Assembly: GCA_051294375.1 (NCBI GenBank)
Contig: CM119264.1
Coordinates: 25,236,051-25,300,050 of the forward strand
Source of the DNA: Paraspadella gotoi
Taxonomy: Eukaryota; Chaetognatha
DNA length: 64,000 bases
Direction of reading: 5' to 3'
The position numbers were made by a program, and so were the translations under genes. The notes below the pieces were generated by a model, which did no database searches, was not told where the DNA came from, and worked only from the letters and a program-made list of their open reading frames with translations. Within the stretch, counting starts at the first letter, position 1, and the number at the start of each line of letters is the position of its first letter. Below are positions 1 to 12,124 of the stretch, piece after piece.

Positions 1-367
1 GAAATCCCGAAACAGCTGGGGGCCAGTCAACCTGTTGGGTGTAGGAAGAAGTTTTGAGAGAATTGATTTGGTATTGAATTGGTAAATTAAATAAACGGGA
101 GAGAGAGAGAGAGAAGAAGGAAGAGAGAGAGAGAGAGAGACGAGAGAGAGAGAGAAAGAAGAGAGAGAGAGAGAGAGAGAGGCGGAGAGAAGACACCGGA
201 GGAGAAGAGTTGATATTACTGATAAATGATGGATTTTCAGGCGCCGCAAAAACCTAGAGAGAACAAAATAATTTACGTACAACTCAGTTTGCAACCACCC
301 ACGAGAGTAAGAACCGAATAACCTCTGGGAGCTGAATAAACAGATTGATGAGAGCGTCTTGATTGGA

Positions 368-530
368 AAGCTTGCAGTACTGCTATGCAATTACTTTGTA
401 AAAGTATGGAGGCCTTAAACCACCAAAGCTCTAGTTGCCAAAAGTTATGGGCAACAGATAGCATTAATCTAGTAATTAAATGAATGGATACTTTTTGATA
501 TTGAGGTTTGTACATTCATAAAATTCAGCT
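368..530. repeat. Dispersed repeat, copy 1
   Basis: It shares the ordered motifs agcttgcagtactgctatgc, gaggccttaaaccaccaaagc and aattaaatgaatggatac with 719-875 and, from the middle motif on, with 49930-50065. No poly(A) or target duplication is clear. Confidence 0.6.
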
Positions 531-718
531 CCTATGTATTTTGAGCTAGTGTGCGAGTAGAGCGAATATAGTATCCCCGATCTAATACTTGAAGGGTGGT
601 ACTTTTCATACAATTAAACATTCGACAGTCTTGAAATATTATTTCACTTCATTGAGGAGAAGCAGGTACTGTCTTGGAGTGAATAAAGCAGAAGTTGTGG
701 AGAGAGGTCATATAGAGG

Positions 719-875
719 AAAGCTTGCAGACTGCTATGCTCATAGTATCTAAGAGTGATGAGGCCTAAAGACGACCAAAGCCTGTCCAAAGTCAGCGGGG
801 CAAGATAGCTTATTGTTTATTAAATGAAAATGGAAATAATTATTTAATATGATGTATGCCAATTTCATAAATGCC
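719..875. repeat. Dispersed repeat, copy 2
   Basis: Same order as copy 1: aagcttgcagactgctatgct, gaggcctaaagacgaccaaag, cctgtccaaagtcag, tattaaatgaaaatgg. Copies 1 and 2 lie 350 bp apart in direct orientation. Confidence 0.6.
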
Positions 876-2099
876 CGGCCGCGCAGAAAGTAAATGAAGA
901 TAGGAAACCGCATCTCATAAAATGATAGGTATTTTATCAATGCTCACTCCACCGTGCTGGTTAGTTTCTAAATCATGAGATATTTGATTATTTTGCGAGG
1001 AAGCTCCTTCCCGTCAAAGTAAAGTAGTCGATTGTCAATAGGATATCACTGCTTTAAGGCCGCTTCAATGCATTTTTCCATTTACCGAGAGTAGCTCGGG
1101 CGACATCCTGAGAGTTATATTCTCCACCCTCGCTACTGCCTCACCGTTTCTCTCAGTCTCCTCTCTTGTCCACTAAAAATAAGCTAATTTCTTTGGTCTA
1201 TCTATACGTCCTCAGTTGCGCTCGCAGGAGTCGTTAGAAGCCGGCGCGGAAAAAACTCTAATCTCAGGCGTACATGCTTGACAGCGAAGTAGGGCTGAAC
1301 GCCGCATGGCATCATGAGCAGCGCGCGCGGGGCAGACGGGGGAGCGGGTCGAGCCAGCTATATGGAGCTGCATGCCGATAGAACCGCCTGACCCTTAATC
1401 GCCCTCACCGTCGCTGTCACAGAATCTGAACGGAGCTACAGGGAACGTGGTCCGCGATTAAGTTTGGCGGCAAACTCGAAAGATGGCGCAGGATATCCGA
1501 GAGACATGCGAGGAAAATCGTGCAGAAAGCGCGTGATGGAAACGGACAAGGGATCCATTGCATGGCTTCAGACGTAGTTGGCCGGATACCTGTTAGTTGG
1601 GGGAGTGTTGGGGTGTATGTTTTCGAGATACGGGTTGGGGGGGAATGGAGGGCACGTGGAAGGGTGGATGGAAAGGACGACTAGGTAATAAATGAAACCA
1701 GTTAAAAAGATAACGAAGAGTTAAAGTGGTGGATATCACCGTGTGAACAGTTTCATTACTGTCCGACTGAGCAACTGCATTAGTCATGTCCTAAACCCGA
1801 ATGATCTCATCGAGAACTATAAAGGGAGAGAAATAAAAATCAATTACATTTCTAAGTGACCCGGATCACAAATCCAGTAACAGAGGGAAAAATCACTTCC
1901 TGAGCGNNNNNNNNNNNNNNNNNNNNNNNNNCCTGGCGAAGAAAGATCCTGACATCCTTCGAAAAAGAACGGAAAAAAAAATAACTGTTTACGTAGTTAC
2001 TATTTAATTTCAAAAAATATCTTGTGCCAAATAAGGCAAACAAAATAATCAAATAAAGATTCGCCGCAATTGCTCTGCTTCCTTCCCGAGATACGTCGT

Positions 2100-2310
2100 C
2101 GCTCGACCTGCGACCCGTCATCCATTCGCGACCCTAACGTCAATGAGAGGGGGGTCTCGTCGGCGAGTCACGTGACGTCACTGAACAACGATGAGATTCT
2201 GGTCACGTGGCCAACGACAACAACAACAATCGAGATTCCAGTCACGTGACGAGAATTGCGCCGACGCGGCTGACGCGGCCCGACTTTTCGCCGACTCACC
2301 TCCGTCGGGG
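2100..2310. promoter_or_regulatory. Cluster of three GTCACGTG E-boxes with a CRE
   Basis: Perfect GTCACGTGAC palindromes stand at 2167-2176 and 2241-2250, and GTCACGTGG at 2202-2210. TGACGTCA (2173-2180) overlaps the first. GTCACGTGAC is the binding site of MiT/TFE (CLEAR motif) and USF bHLH-zip factors, and TGACGTCA that of CREB/ATF. The stretch is CpG-rich compared with its surroundings. The target gene is unknown. Confidence 0.45.
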
Positions 2311-2789
2311 TTTGGACAGATTTAGATATATCTGACTGACTCTCTCTCTCTCTCTCTCTCTNNNNNNNNNNNNNNNNNNNNNNNNNNNNNNNNNNNNNNN
2401 NNNNNNNNNNNNNNNNNNNNNNNNNNNNNNNNNNNNNNNNNNNNNNNNNNNNNNNNNNNNNNNNNNNNNNNNNNNNNNNNNNNNNNNNNNNNNNNNNNNN
2501 NNNNNNNNNNNNNNNNNNNNNNNNNNNNNNNNNNNNNNNNNNNNNNNNNNNNNNNNNNNNNNNNNNNNNNNNNNNNNNNNNNNNNNNNNNNNNNNNNNNN
2601 NNNNNNNNNNNNNNNNNNNNNNNNNNNNNNNNNNNNNNNNNNNNNNNNNNNNNNNNNNNNNNNNNNNNNNNNNNNNNNNNNNNNNNNNNNNNNNNNTTTT
2701 TTTTTAAGATTTCTGGGTCATAACTCGTTGAGGGGGAAATTTTTTATTCGTAATGAAATTTGAGAATAAAATTTTAAAAAGAGGAAAAT

Positions 2790-2848
2790 AAATTTTTTAT
2801 GCATAATGATTAACTCATAAATTTTTTATGCATAATGATTAACTCATT
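2790..2848. repeat. 29-bp tandem duplication
   Basis: Two adjacent copies of aattttttatgcataatgat + taactcat. Confidence 0.88.
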
Positions 2849-4009
2849 AATTTTCCATATCCAAAAAATCATTCTTGTTACCTGTGTATAAGAAACTGAA
2901 AAACGGCAGAATGCTTGATAAATACTTAGTATTACTTATTTTAAAGTTGACATATCTTTGATTTTCTTTACTTTTTTCCTATTTCCTCTTTNNNNNNNNN
3001 NNNNNNNNNNNNNNNNNNNNNNNNNNNNNNNNNNNNNNNNNNNNNNNNNNNNNNNNNNNNNNNNNNNNNNNNNNNNNNNNNNNNNNNNNNNNNNNNNNNN
3101 NNNNNNNNNNNNNNNNNNNNNNNNNNNNNNNNNNNNNNNNNNNNNNNNNNNNNNNNNNNNNNNNNNNNNNNNNNAAAAAAAAAAAAGAAAAAACAGAATT
3201 TTTTCCAGATTCGCAATCGAGATGCGAGAGGAAGAAAAAAAGTTCCAACTCCAGACTAAAAGATCTTTATTCATGAGACGATGGGAAAATCGCTGAAGAT
3301 GAATGGAGGGAGGAGGATGAAGAGGAGGAGGAGGAGGAGGAAGAGGAAGTAAATCCGAGTCGAGTAAGCGGAGGAGGAGGAGGAGGAGGAGGAGGAAGGG
3401 AGTAAAAAATACGCGAAGGAATTGAATAAAAAGGTTGGAGGAAAACAATCAGGTGAACTAGAAGAGGAATCCGTGAAAGTCTTCTTTTAATTTGAATAAA
3501 AAAAAAAGGAGTAAAGTGAATCAATTCGAAACCGGAATTATTCTGTTATATTGAAAAAAGATAAGAAAGGTTAATGAAGTAAGACAAGTGTCANNNNNNN
3601 NNNNNNNNNNNNNNNNNNNNNNNNNNNNNNNNNNNNNNNNNNNNNNNNNNNNNNNNNNNNNNNNNNNNNNNNNNNNNNNNNNNNNNNNNNNNNNNNNNNN
3701 NNNNNNNNNNNNNNNNNNNNNNNNNNNNNNNNNNNNNNNNNNNNNNNNNNNNNNNNNNNNNNNNNNNNNNNNNNNNNNNNNNNNNNNNNNNNNNNNNNNN
3801 NNNNNNNNNNNNNNNNNNNNNNNNNNNNNNNNNNNNNNNNNNNNNNNNNNNNNNNNNNNNNNNNNNNNNNNNNNNNNNNNNNNNNNNNNNNNNNNNNNNN
3901 NNNNNNNNNNNNNNNNNNNNNNNNNNNNNNNNNNNNNNNNNNNNNNNNNNNNNNNNNNNNNNNNNNNNNNNNNNGAGAGAGAGAGAGAGATAATGTTTGT
4001 ATATCTCAC

Positions 4010-4164
4010 CTGAAGATCCCTTCCGTCTGCGCGCCCCCTCTGCCCAGAATCTCCTCGCTCAGCGTAGTCTGCACCCAAGGCAGGCGCCTGGTCGGGAACC
4101 GCAGCGCCTGATTCGCCATCTGAGTCTCTAGACTGACGCCGAAGGCCGTCGGGGACAGTGCGCT
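4010..4164 (-). CDS. ARHGAP39: ARHGAP39/Vilse RhoGAP-domain exon (partial gene)
   Basis: One internal exon encodes the start of a RhoGAP domain. RhoGAPs speed GTP hydrolysis on Rho-family GTPases, and the Vilse/ARHGAP39 branch acts on Rac/Cdc42 downstream of Robo. On the minus strand the frame contains LPWVQTTLSEEIL followed by GGAQTEGIFR. The QTEGIFR stretch carries the arginine-finger loop of the family, and LPWVQT-LSEE is characteristic of ARHGAP39 in my recollection. Upstream residues AFGVSLETQM match the short linker between the MyTH4 and GAP domains. A pyrimidine-rich acceptor (ccccccttccag) precedes the first codon (phase 0), and a GTGAGA donor follows after FR (phase 2). Length 155 nt. 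No WW or MyTH4 exon and no rest of the GAP domain can be seen. The downstream neighbours are N gaps at 3594-3974 and 2992-3174. Confidence 0.85.
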
Positions 4165-4667
4165 CTGGAAGGGGGGGCGTGGCAATGGGGTAACGAAGGG
4201 GCGTTTGGGAGGAAGAGGAAGAGGAGGATGGAAAGGAAATTAAGTCGCCAGGAAAACCAAAAACCAAAAAAAAAAAGTAAAAAAAAATTAGTGCTGGTGA
4301 CTTTTTTTGTGATTTTGTGTAAATGAGTTTGAGTGAAAGTGAGTTCGCGTGAAAACGCTCTACATCTACCGCGAGGTTAACTGTGAGGTCGGAATTTTGA
4401 TTTTATTATGTAAAAAGAAAAAAGCTATACTGATAATCGGAATTCTTTAGTTTTAGTTTTTTAGTGTTCCTTTGTGAGATAATTTAAGAGTGAGATCACG
4501 TGAATTTTGAGTCCGACGTCAAAGTGAAACCTCCTCTCGCAACGAAGCCGTGGTCTCTTTCTGTCGGTAAATTCATCACGTGAGTTCGATTTTCGTGACT
4601 GTTAATACGAGCTGACGATCTTCAGTGTTTAGCCTTATAGCGGCTCGGTCTGCCATCGAGTTTAAGA

Positions 4668-4805
4668 CAAGAATACTAGTGTTTACAATAATATCGAAAA
4701 ACCAAATATTNNNNNNNNNNNNNNNNNNNNNNNNNNNNNNNNNNNNNNNNNNNNNNNNNNNNCAAAAATACTAGTGTTTACAATAATATCGAAAAACCAA
4801 ATATT
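4668..4805. other. 43-bp sequence present on both sides of an N gap
   Basis: 4668-4710 and 4763-4805 are the same 43 bases with one difference, around the 52-N run 4711-4762. This is an unmerged contig overlap, so the gap is probably not real. Confidence 0.85.
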
Positions 4806-5459
4806 TTAACAGCTCATGCGATTTTCATGAAACAGTTTTTAAGATGTCTTTATGTTTATAAACTTACATCCTACTAATCGAAGCGGCGAAGGTAACTGAT
4901 CGAGATGCTAAGAGAAACAGAGAAAGAGAGAGAGAGAGAGNNNNNNNNNNNNNNNNNNNNNNNNNNNNNNNNNNNNNNNNNNNNNNNNNNNNNNNNNNNN
5001 NNNNNNNNNNNNNNNNNNNNNNNNNNNNNNNNNNNNNNNNNNNNNNNNNNNNNNNNNNNNNNNNNNNNNNNNNNNNNNNNNNNNNNNNNNNNNNNNNNNN
5101 NNNNNNNNNNNNNNNNNNNNNNNNNNNNNNNNNNNNNNNNNNNNNNNNNNNNNNNNNNNNNNNNNNNNNNNNNNNNNNNNNNNNNNNNNNNNNNNNNNNN
5201 NNNNNNNNNNNNNNNNNNNNNNNNNNNNNNNNNNNNNNNNNNNNNNNCATTTACTCTCGGCACCTGACCCGTCGTTCCAAGGTTCTCTGGAGAGTCTTGA
5301 AACGCGGTTGGAAAACTCAGCAAGGGTCACCCCCGCATAGCAGGCATGTGGGTCGGGAGAACAAAGAGAGAAGAGAGAGAGAGAGGGAGAGAGAGAGAGA
5401 GAGAGAGAGAGAAGAGAGAGAGAGGCTCAGGTGCTCCGTATTTTCTCTCCGCTCAACAA

Positions 5460-5620
5460 ACGACTGCGACGTTGATTTCATGACGAGAATATTTCAGCGA
5501 CTTTGATCGCGTCACTTAAGATGGCGACGCTCGTGGCGACGTCACCGGAAGTGACGCCGGTCACGTTGGCGAAAAGGGGGCGTGGCGAGCGAAACGGCGA
5601 CGCGGGGGCGGAATATTTAG
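5460..5620. promoter_or_regulatory. Housekeeping-type promoter motifs (YY1, CRE, ETS)
   Basis: AAGATGGCG at 5518-5526 fits YY1, GACGTCA at 5538-5544 is CRE-like, and CCGGAAGTGACG at 5545-5556 is an ETS/CRE composite. These sit in a CpG-rich 150 bp and are the motif set of many animal TATA-less promoters. A plus-strand ATG follows (MATLVATSPEVTPVTLAKRG) but runs into a GA repeat and a 963-bp gap. Confidence 0.4.
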
Positions 5621-5645
5621 GACGGGAGGAAGAGAGGGAGGGATT

Positions 5646-5681
<36 letters not shown>

Positions 5682-6644
5682 NNNNNNNNNNNNNNNNNNN
5701 NNNNNNNNNNNNNNNNNNNNNNNNNNNNNNNNNNNNNNNNNNNNNNNNNNNNNNNNNNNNNNNNNNNNNNNNNNNNNNNNNNNNNNNNNNNNNNNNNNNN
5801 NNNNNNNNNNNNNNNNNNNNNNNNNNNNNNNNNNNNNNNNNNNNNNNNNNNNNNNNNNNNNNNNNNNNNNNNNNNNNNNNNNNNNNNNNNNNNNNNNNNN
5901 NNNNNNNNNNNNNNNNNNNNNNNNNNNNNNNNNNNNNNNNNNNNNNNNNNNNNNNNNNNNNNNNNNNNNNNNNNNNNNNNNNNNNNNNNNNNNNNNNNNN
6001 NNNNNNNNNNNNNNNNNNNNNNNNNNNNNNNNNNNNNNNNNNNNNNNNNNNNNNNNNNNNNNNNNNNNNNNNNNNNNNNNNNNNNNNNNNNNNNNNNNNN
6101 NNNNNNNNNNNNNNNNNNNNNNNNNNNNNNNNNNNNNNNNNNNNNNNNNNNNNNNNNNNNNNNNNNNNNNNNNNNNNNNNNNNNNNNNNNNNNNNNNNNN
6201 NNNNNNNNNNNNNNNNNNNNNNNNNNNNNNNNNNNNNNNNNNNNNNNNNNNNNNNNNNNNNNNNNNNNNNNNNNNNNNNNNNNNNNNNNNNNNNNNNNNN
6301 NNNNNNNNNNNNNNNNNNNNNNNNNNNNNNNNNNNNNNNNNNNNNNNNNNNNNNNNNNNNNNNNNNNNNNNNNNNNNNNNNNNNNNNNNNNNNNNNNNNN
6401 NNNNNNNNNNNNNNNNNNNNNNNNNNNNNNNNNNNNNNNNNNNNNNNNNNNNNNNNNNNNNNNNNNNNNNNNNNNNNNNNNNNNNNNNNNNNNNNNNNNN
6501 NNNNNNNNNNNNNNNNNNNNNNNNNNNNNNNNNNNNNNNNNNNNNNNNNNNNNNNNNNNNNNNNNNNNNNNNNNNNNNNNNNNNNNNNNNNNNNNNNNNN
6601 NNNNNNNNNNNNNNNNNNNNNNNNNNNNNNNNNNNNNNNNNNNN

Positions 6645-6736
6645 TTGGATGGTGCTGGAGAAATGACGGGTAAGGGACGTTGGATGGTGTTGGAGAAATG
6701 ACGGGTAAGGGACGTTGGATGGTGCTGGAGAAATGG
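6645..6736. repeat. 35-bp tandem repeat next to a gap
   Basis: The unit ttggatggtgctggagaaat plus gacgggtaagggacg occurs 2.6 times, beginning directly at the right edge of the 963-bp N gap. The array probably extends into the gap. Confidence 0.9.
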
Positions 6737-6739
6737 CAA

Positions 6740-9700
6740 CAGTTAGAAGGGATTTGAGTCAAGGTGCCTTAGGTCAGCGTCGCTCATGGAATTTCTAACG
6801 CATAAGAAAAAAAAATCAGCGTCAACAGTTTTTTTTTTCTTTGNNNNNNNNNNCTTTGATCGTCGATAAATCGGAAGCTGTGGATTTAGTGTGAGTCAAC
6901 AGCTGAAATTCAGGAGAAAATTCACTGCATCAATGAGATTGTTGAAATGGGAAAAAAATACATAATGAATATGGTGAATTAGAGTTAAAATTAGATATTT
7001 TTAAAAGTAAGTCATAATTATTAAAATATCTAGACAATAGTCTTGATATTACATTTTTCGGAATTATGTCTTTTCAGCCGTATGTTATCTGTTTAATGAT
7101 GGATTTTGAGAAAGTCTCTCAAACATTCCTTTGAAATTTCCTCGGAAACAGTGGCTCACAGTTAGCTGTACGTCGTTTAATACGTCGTATTTAATTATCG
7201 AAAAAAGAAATTTGCGAAGTCATCTGATATCTTATCATTGGCATCGGACGTCATCCTCATCGTCGTCGTTGTGGTCGTCGTCGTCGTCGTNNNNNNNNNN
7301 NNNNNNNNNNNNNNNNNNNNNNNNNNNNNNNNNNNNNNNNNNNNNNNNNNNNNNNNNNNNNNNNNNNNNNNNNNNNNNNNNNNNNNNNNNNNNNNNNNNN
7401 NNNNNNNNNNNNNNNNNNNNNNNNNNNNNNNNNNNNNNNNNNNNNNNNNNNNNNNNNNNNNNNNNNNNNNNNNNNNNNNNNNNNNNNNNNNNNNNNNNNN
7501 NNNNNNNTGGAGCAGAGAAAATCGCTATCCAGTAAAGACGACTTTTTAGCGGAGAAATTATCGCTATTTTGCCGATAACTATCGCTCCAGTAACTGGGAC
7601 TGTACGTCGAATGCAAAAGATTATTGCTCCAGCGATGACGTTTGTAACTTGATCGTAATAGTGCTGGGAACTAGCGACCGAGTTTTACCGAACTCGTTTN
7701 NNNNNNNNNNNNNNNNNNNNNNNNNNNNNNNNNNNNNNNNNNNNNNNNNNNNNNNNNNNNNNNNNNNNNNNNNNNNNNNNNNNNNNNNNNNNNNNNNNNN
7801 NNNNNNNNNNNNNNNNNNNNNNNNNNNNNNNNNNNNNNNNNNNNNNNNNNNNNNNNNNNNNNNNNNNNNNNNNNNNNNNNNNNNNNNNNNAAGAAAAATT
7901 CTCTCTTTTTGTGAGAGAACAATTTCCATCATACGGAATCTCGGACTTCCTCGCAAGGAAATATTCTCTCGTCTCCTTAAACACGAAAAACGAATTTTCC
8001 AGGGAAAAAAAAATCCACATTCGATCCGAAAATTCTTTCGCAATTCCCACGTCGCCCGGCACTTACTCCAACCCTTACCCCAGCCCTTTATCAATCCACC
8101 CACCCATCCCCCCCCCAACTCCGCCCGCCACCGACGATCCCCAATGATTTATGATTCGGGAGTTCGAGGGCCGAAGTCGTTAGATTGAGAAAATACGTCG
8201 GACTCTCTGGCAGAAACTGGTTCGGTGGTGGTTGTGAAGGGGGGACGATTGGGTGGTGGAATTGTGAATTATCATGGGTGAGGGTGGTCGAGTGGCAGAA
8301 AGGGGAACCGATGGTTTACGAGAGAAGGAAAAGCGAGGGGGGGGGGAATTTCAGAGCGTGAGAGGCAAAAGGCGGTGGTTTATTCGGGAATAAAATAGCG
8401 AGGCTTGAAAGAAGTGTTTTGCTTCTTTGGTCAATAACTCAAAAAAACTTGTTGTATGAAGGGTTCCGGGGAAATGAAAGAGTGAAATAAAAGCAGAAAT
8501 GAAATTAGAAAGATTTGGAAAAATGAGGTTTAAAAAAAAAACTAATTATTTGAATGAAATTACTGCTAAAATTTATTAAAATATAAAAAAAATTAAGAAA
8601 TAATAAGTACTTATAATTGGAAGGATGAGATGATGCATGGTTACAGAGTACAAAAATAATTGACAAACTCAAGAATAATAAATAACAAATAACAAAAAAC
8701 TAAAAGGAAAATAAGGAAAGAAAAGAGCGGCTCTTAAAGAAAGGATAAAAAGAAAACCCCACGTCGTCATCAAGCCGGTTTTTTTCTCTCCTCTCCCCTT
8801 TTCTGCTTTTAATGGCAAATCAAATATAAATCTTTCTTTCTTCTCATAATTTATTTCCCTCCCTTTTTCTTTCTCTATCNNNNNNNNNNGAGAGAGAGAG
8901 AGAGAGAATGTTTTCTTCCGAAATTACTTTTTTCACAGAGCGTCGCTTTTGGAAACCATAAAATTTGTCTCGGTTCTCCATCATTTAACGTCATACGCTG
9001 CAACGTCAATGCTTCCACCTTTGACAACATAATATCTCCTTCTATCCGCTTTTACTTTAATCTCATCTCGATTCTTTCTTTTGCTTTCAGATTCTACCAG
9101 TCTGACTCTTGAAATTTAAACTTAATTTTCACTGAAATTCTTGCCAAATTCCGCTAAATTCCATCTGCTTCGTCTAATTTCCACTTGCTTTAATCTGAAA
9201 TAACTTTTTCCGCAAGTTTCCATGCTCTTCTTTGCTTTCCACATTTTTTTCCTTTTCAACTGTATCGACCAGCCTTCGTTTTCCGACAATAAAAAAATAA
9301 AGATGAATAAAAACCGACTTAATAAATTTTCATCTCCGACGACGTCAATCAAAAGTAATTCTTGTTCGGCACGCAGCAACGATATTCTGTGTGAAGCCGT
9401 TTAATGCGAGAGCGAACTTGTAAATTAACACGAGTGACGAGCATCGAAAACTCGCATCAAATAATAATGTTAGCGTTTGGAACTTATATAATCAGCAAAC
9501 GTATATTCACTTCATGAAAAACCAACGCGATTTTAACAACGACCAACGGCTTTGCAGAAGCGGCCGCTCAGCGCAATTCACACTCAAAATTGACACGCGA
9601 TTCACACGCGCGAAAAACACGTGATTTCGACTTGGAGCACGGGCGTCGCTTCAGTTAATTCATCGACGCATTAATCATATCTAAATTCTCTTTCCAATTT

Positions 9701-9922
9701 TCCTGCCGTTTTTCCTTCCTTTTTTACTTTCTTTTTTTCCCCTTTATTTTATTCTTCTTTTACTTTTCCCTTTATTCTTTTTTTTATTCTTTTCGTTCTT
9801 TTCTTTATTTCCTTCTTTTTTATTATTTCCCTTCGCTCGCCGTCGATGCTTTCGCCTCTGCCGCCGACATTGATTTATACATTTTAATAAAGAACCGATT
9901 TTTTATTCTCTCTCTCTCTCTC
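6740..9922. other. Non-coding stretch
   Basis: AT-rich 6860-7230, a GTC repeat at 7255-7290 running into a gap, a C-rich segment 8050-8140, AT-rich 8400-8720, and short promoter-like bits (CACGTG near 9620, acgtcaat near 9340). No exon could be supported on either strand. Confidence 0.55.
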
Positions 9923-10049
9923 NNNNNNNNNNNNNNNNNNNNNNNNNNNNNNNNNNNNNNNNNNNNNNNNNNNNNNNNNNNNNNNNNNNNNNNNNNNNNN
10001 NNNNNNNNNNNNNNNNNNNNNNNNNNNNNNNNNNNNNNNNNNNNNNNNN

Positions 10050-11557
10050 CTCTTTCATTGTTTTTAAAATTGTTTTGTTTAATTTAAGGCGGAGGAGAAA
10101 ACAAATTAATTGGGTGATTTATCGTTTTATTTTGTTCAATCGACTAAGACGTAATTTGCGTTGGACAAAAACAGAAAAAAAAACAGGAAAAAAAAAACGA
10201 ACTGAAAAACAAATTCCATTGTGTTATTATTCTCGATTCAATTCGTTTTACATCATCCCAAGGATTTTTAGGGCTTTGTGTGTTCTCTGGACTAAGACGA
10301 TGACGACGACGATTAAAACGACGACGATGACAAAGACGATGACGACAACGACAAAGACGATAACGTCAATGACGTTAACAACGAAGATGATGACAAAGGT
10401 GAATAAGACGACCGTTCTTGAAAAGTTGCTGACTGGTGCTCATCAATATTGGCAGAATGTAGCATCGAAGACAGGCCTTTGCTGCGGATTCCCAGTCATC
10501 GTCGTCGTCGTCGAAAAAACTCAGAAACAAAAGAACCAATAGACTTTATCGAAGATAACACTGAAAAAAGAATATTTTTTTTTATTCTTTATTGTTTGGA
10601 TCTCGCTGCAAGAGAAATTCTTCTTTGATATTCTGGGCGGAAATCCCCTAGAGTTCGAAGCCTCGTACCTTCGTAGATTGTCTTCTCTTTTTAGAGGCGA
10701 AACATTTTCACGATTTGAATTTATTAAGGATAGAATTTTGAGAGTTCATCAGTAAAAGACACAGGTGACGATGAAAACTAAAATACACTGTAAAATTAGT
10801 GATAATTACGTTAAAATATTGTAAAATTAGTGAATGGAAAAATAGAAAAACGATAAAGGGTCAAATTTTAAAAGTGAGTGGCGATACTTGATTGGCTTAT
10901 TTTCTATGCGATTTTTGTTTGCGGATCGCCGTAAGAATTTATGATTCCCAACAACAAAACTTTCTCTCTCACAATCTAACTCTCTGATAAAAAAAAACAC
11001 AGCTTCAATTTTCTAATCAAGCAAACAAAACAAAAGCAACGCAGCAGCATTTTCAGCAGCAGCAACTGCCGCAGCTACCGGAGCAGTCACTTCATCTATT
11101 TCGCTATCAACTTTCGATTAATATTTTTTTTTATCCGCCTCGAAGCAATATTCTTTATCTCCTTTCATCGAGATCATCAAACAAAAATTCTTTGGTCATT
11201 AACATTAACTTCGCATTTATTATATAAACATGATGGGAATTCATAGGCACACCCTAACATACCTATTACTACTACCTACTACCTACCTAGTATGTTAGAG
11301 ATCGTATATAACGATAATTTACGTACCAACAGTTTCTCCTCCCCACCTAAAACGGATCATCTGCAACTATCTGTTTTCCGACATTCCATCCCGTCATCTT
11401 CACAGCTTCTTTCGCTTCCTTCAACGTCGAGCCAGTTTCTCCCCTCTATCGGTAAGAGAACGAAAAAAAAAAATCCGCGCTTCTTCCATAAAAGGAAATG
11501 TTGTTAGGAATTCGTGTCACGCGCCAATCATAACGCGAGCGCCGCTGGAGAGAGAGA
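10050..11557. other. Non-coding stretch with GAC repeats
   Basis: An imperfect GAC/AAGACGATGAC repeat at 10295-10400 gives a Thr/Lys/Met-rich frame. A donor-like TCG|GTAAGAG at 11452 ends a Ser/Pro-rich open frame starting at 11292, which is not supported otherwise. Confidence 0.5.
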
Positions 11558-12076
11558 NNNNNNNNNNNNNNNNNNNNNNNNNNNNNNNNNNNNNNNNNNN
11601 NNNNNNNNNNNNNNNNNNNNNNNNNNNNNNNNNNNNNNNNNNNNNNNNNNNNNNNNNNNNNNNNNNNNNNNNNNNNNNNNNNNNNNNNNNNNNNNNNNNN
11701 NNNNNNNNNNNNNNNNNNNNNNNNNNNNNNNNNNNNNNNNNNNNNNNNNNNNNNNNNNNNNNNNAGAGAGAGAGAGAGAGAGAGAGATGTTGGAAGAGAT
11801 GGAACCGATTTTCTCCTAGAGAAAACAGTTTCAATCTTTTTCTTTTTTATATTTTTCTTTTATTCCGTTTTATTTTTAGTTTTAGTTCTGAAAAAAATAT
11901 ACATTTTTCAATTGGAGATTAGATTAACGTGAGGAGTCGTCGTCTCTACGAATTGACCAATCGTAAGTTTTTTTAACTGGGAAACTCGGCCAATAAGGAA
12001 GAGAGGAAATCGCCGTTTCTGAAAAACTTGCAGGTATTGGGAAAATAAAGAGCTTGAAGTAAAACGACGCATCATG

Positions 12077-12124
<48 letters not shown>
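12077..12124. repeat. (ATC)16 microsatellite
   Basis: Uninterrupted ATC/CAT repeat. It produces artificial Met-run or Asp-run open frames on the minus strand. Confidence 0.95.

Larger units (their letters stand above)
1..1900. other. Left edge, no gene seen
   Basis: 1-200 is a GA tract, 370-880 holds two dispersed repeat copies, and 1000-1580 is a repeat-free stretch of balanced base composition with no convincing exon. The short minus-strand frames at 1593-1787 and 1852-2121 have no splice or family support. Confidence 0.6.
1907..11764. other. Assembly gaps, left part
   Basis: N runs: 1907-1931, 2362-2696, 2992-3174, 3594-3974, 4711-4762, 4941-5247, 5682-6644, 6844-6853, 7291-7507, 7700-7890, 8880-8889, 9923-10049, 11558-11764. 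Many edges lie in GA/CT or GTC repeats. Missing ARHGAP39 exons may be in these gaps. Confidence 0.98.

Noticed and set aside
5503-6762. Open frames of nearly 400 residues
   Set aside because: They are almost wholly across N bases, which cannot make a stop codon.
11292-11507. Plus-strand frame MLEIVYNDN... with donor GTAAGAG
   Set aside because: Ser/Pro-rich without motif, no partner exon, no promoter evidence.
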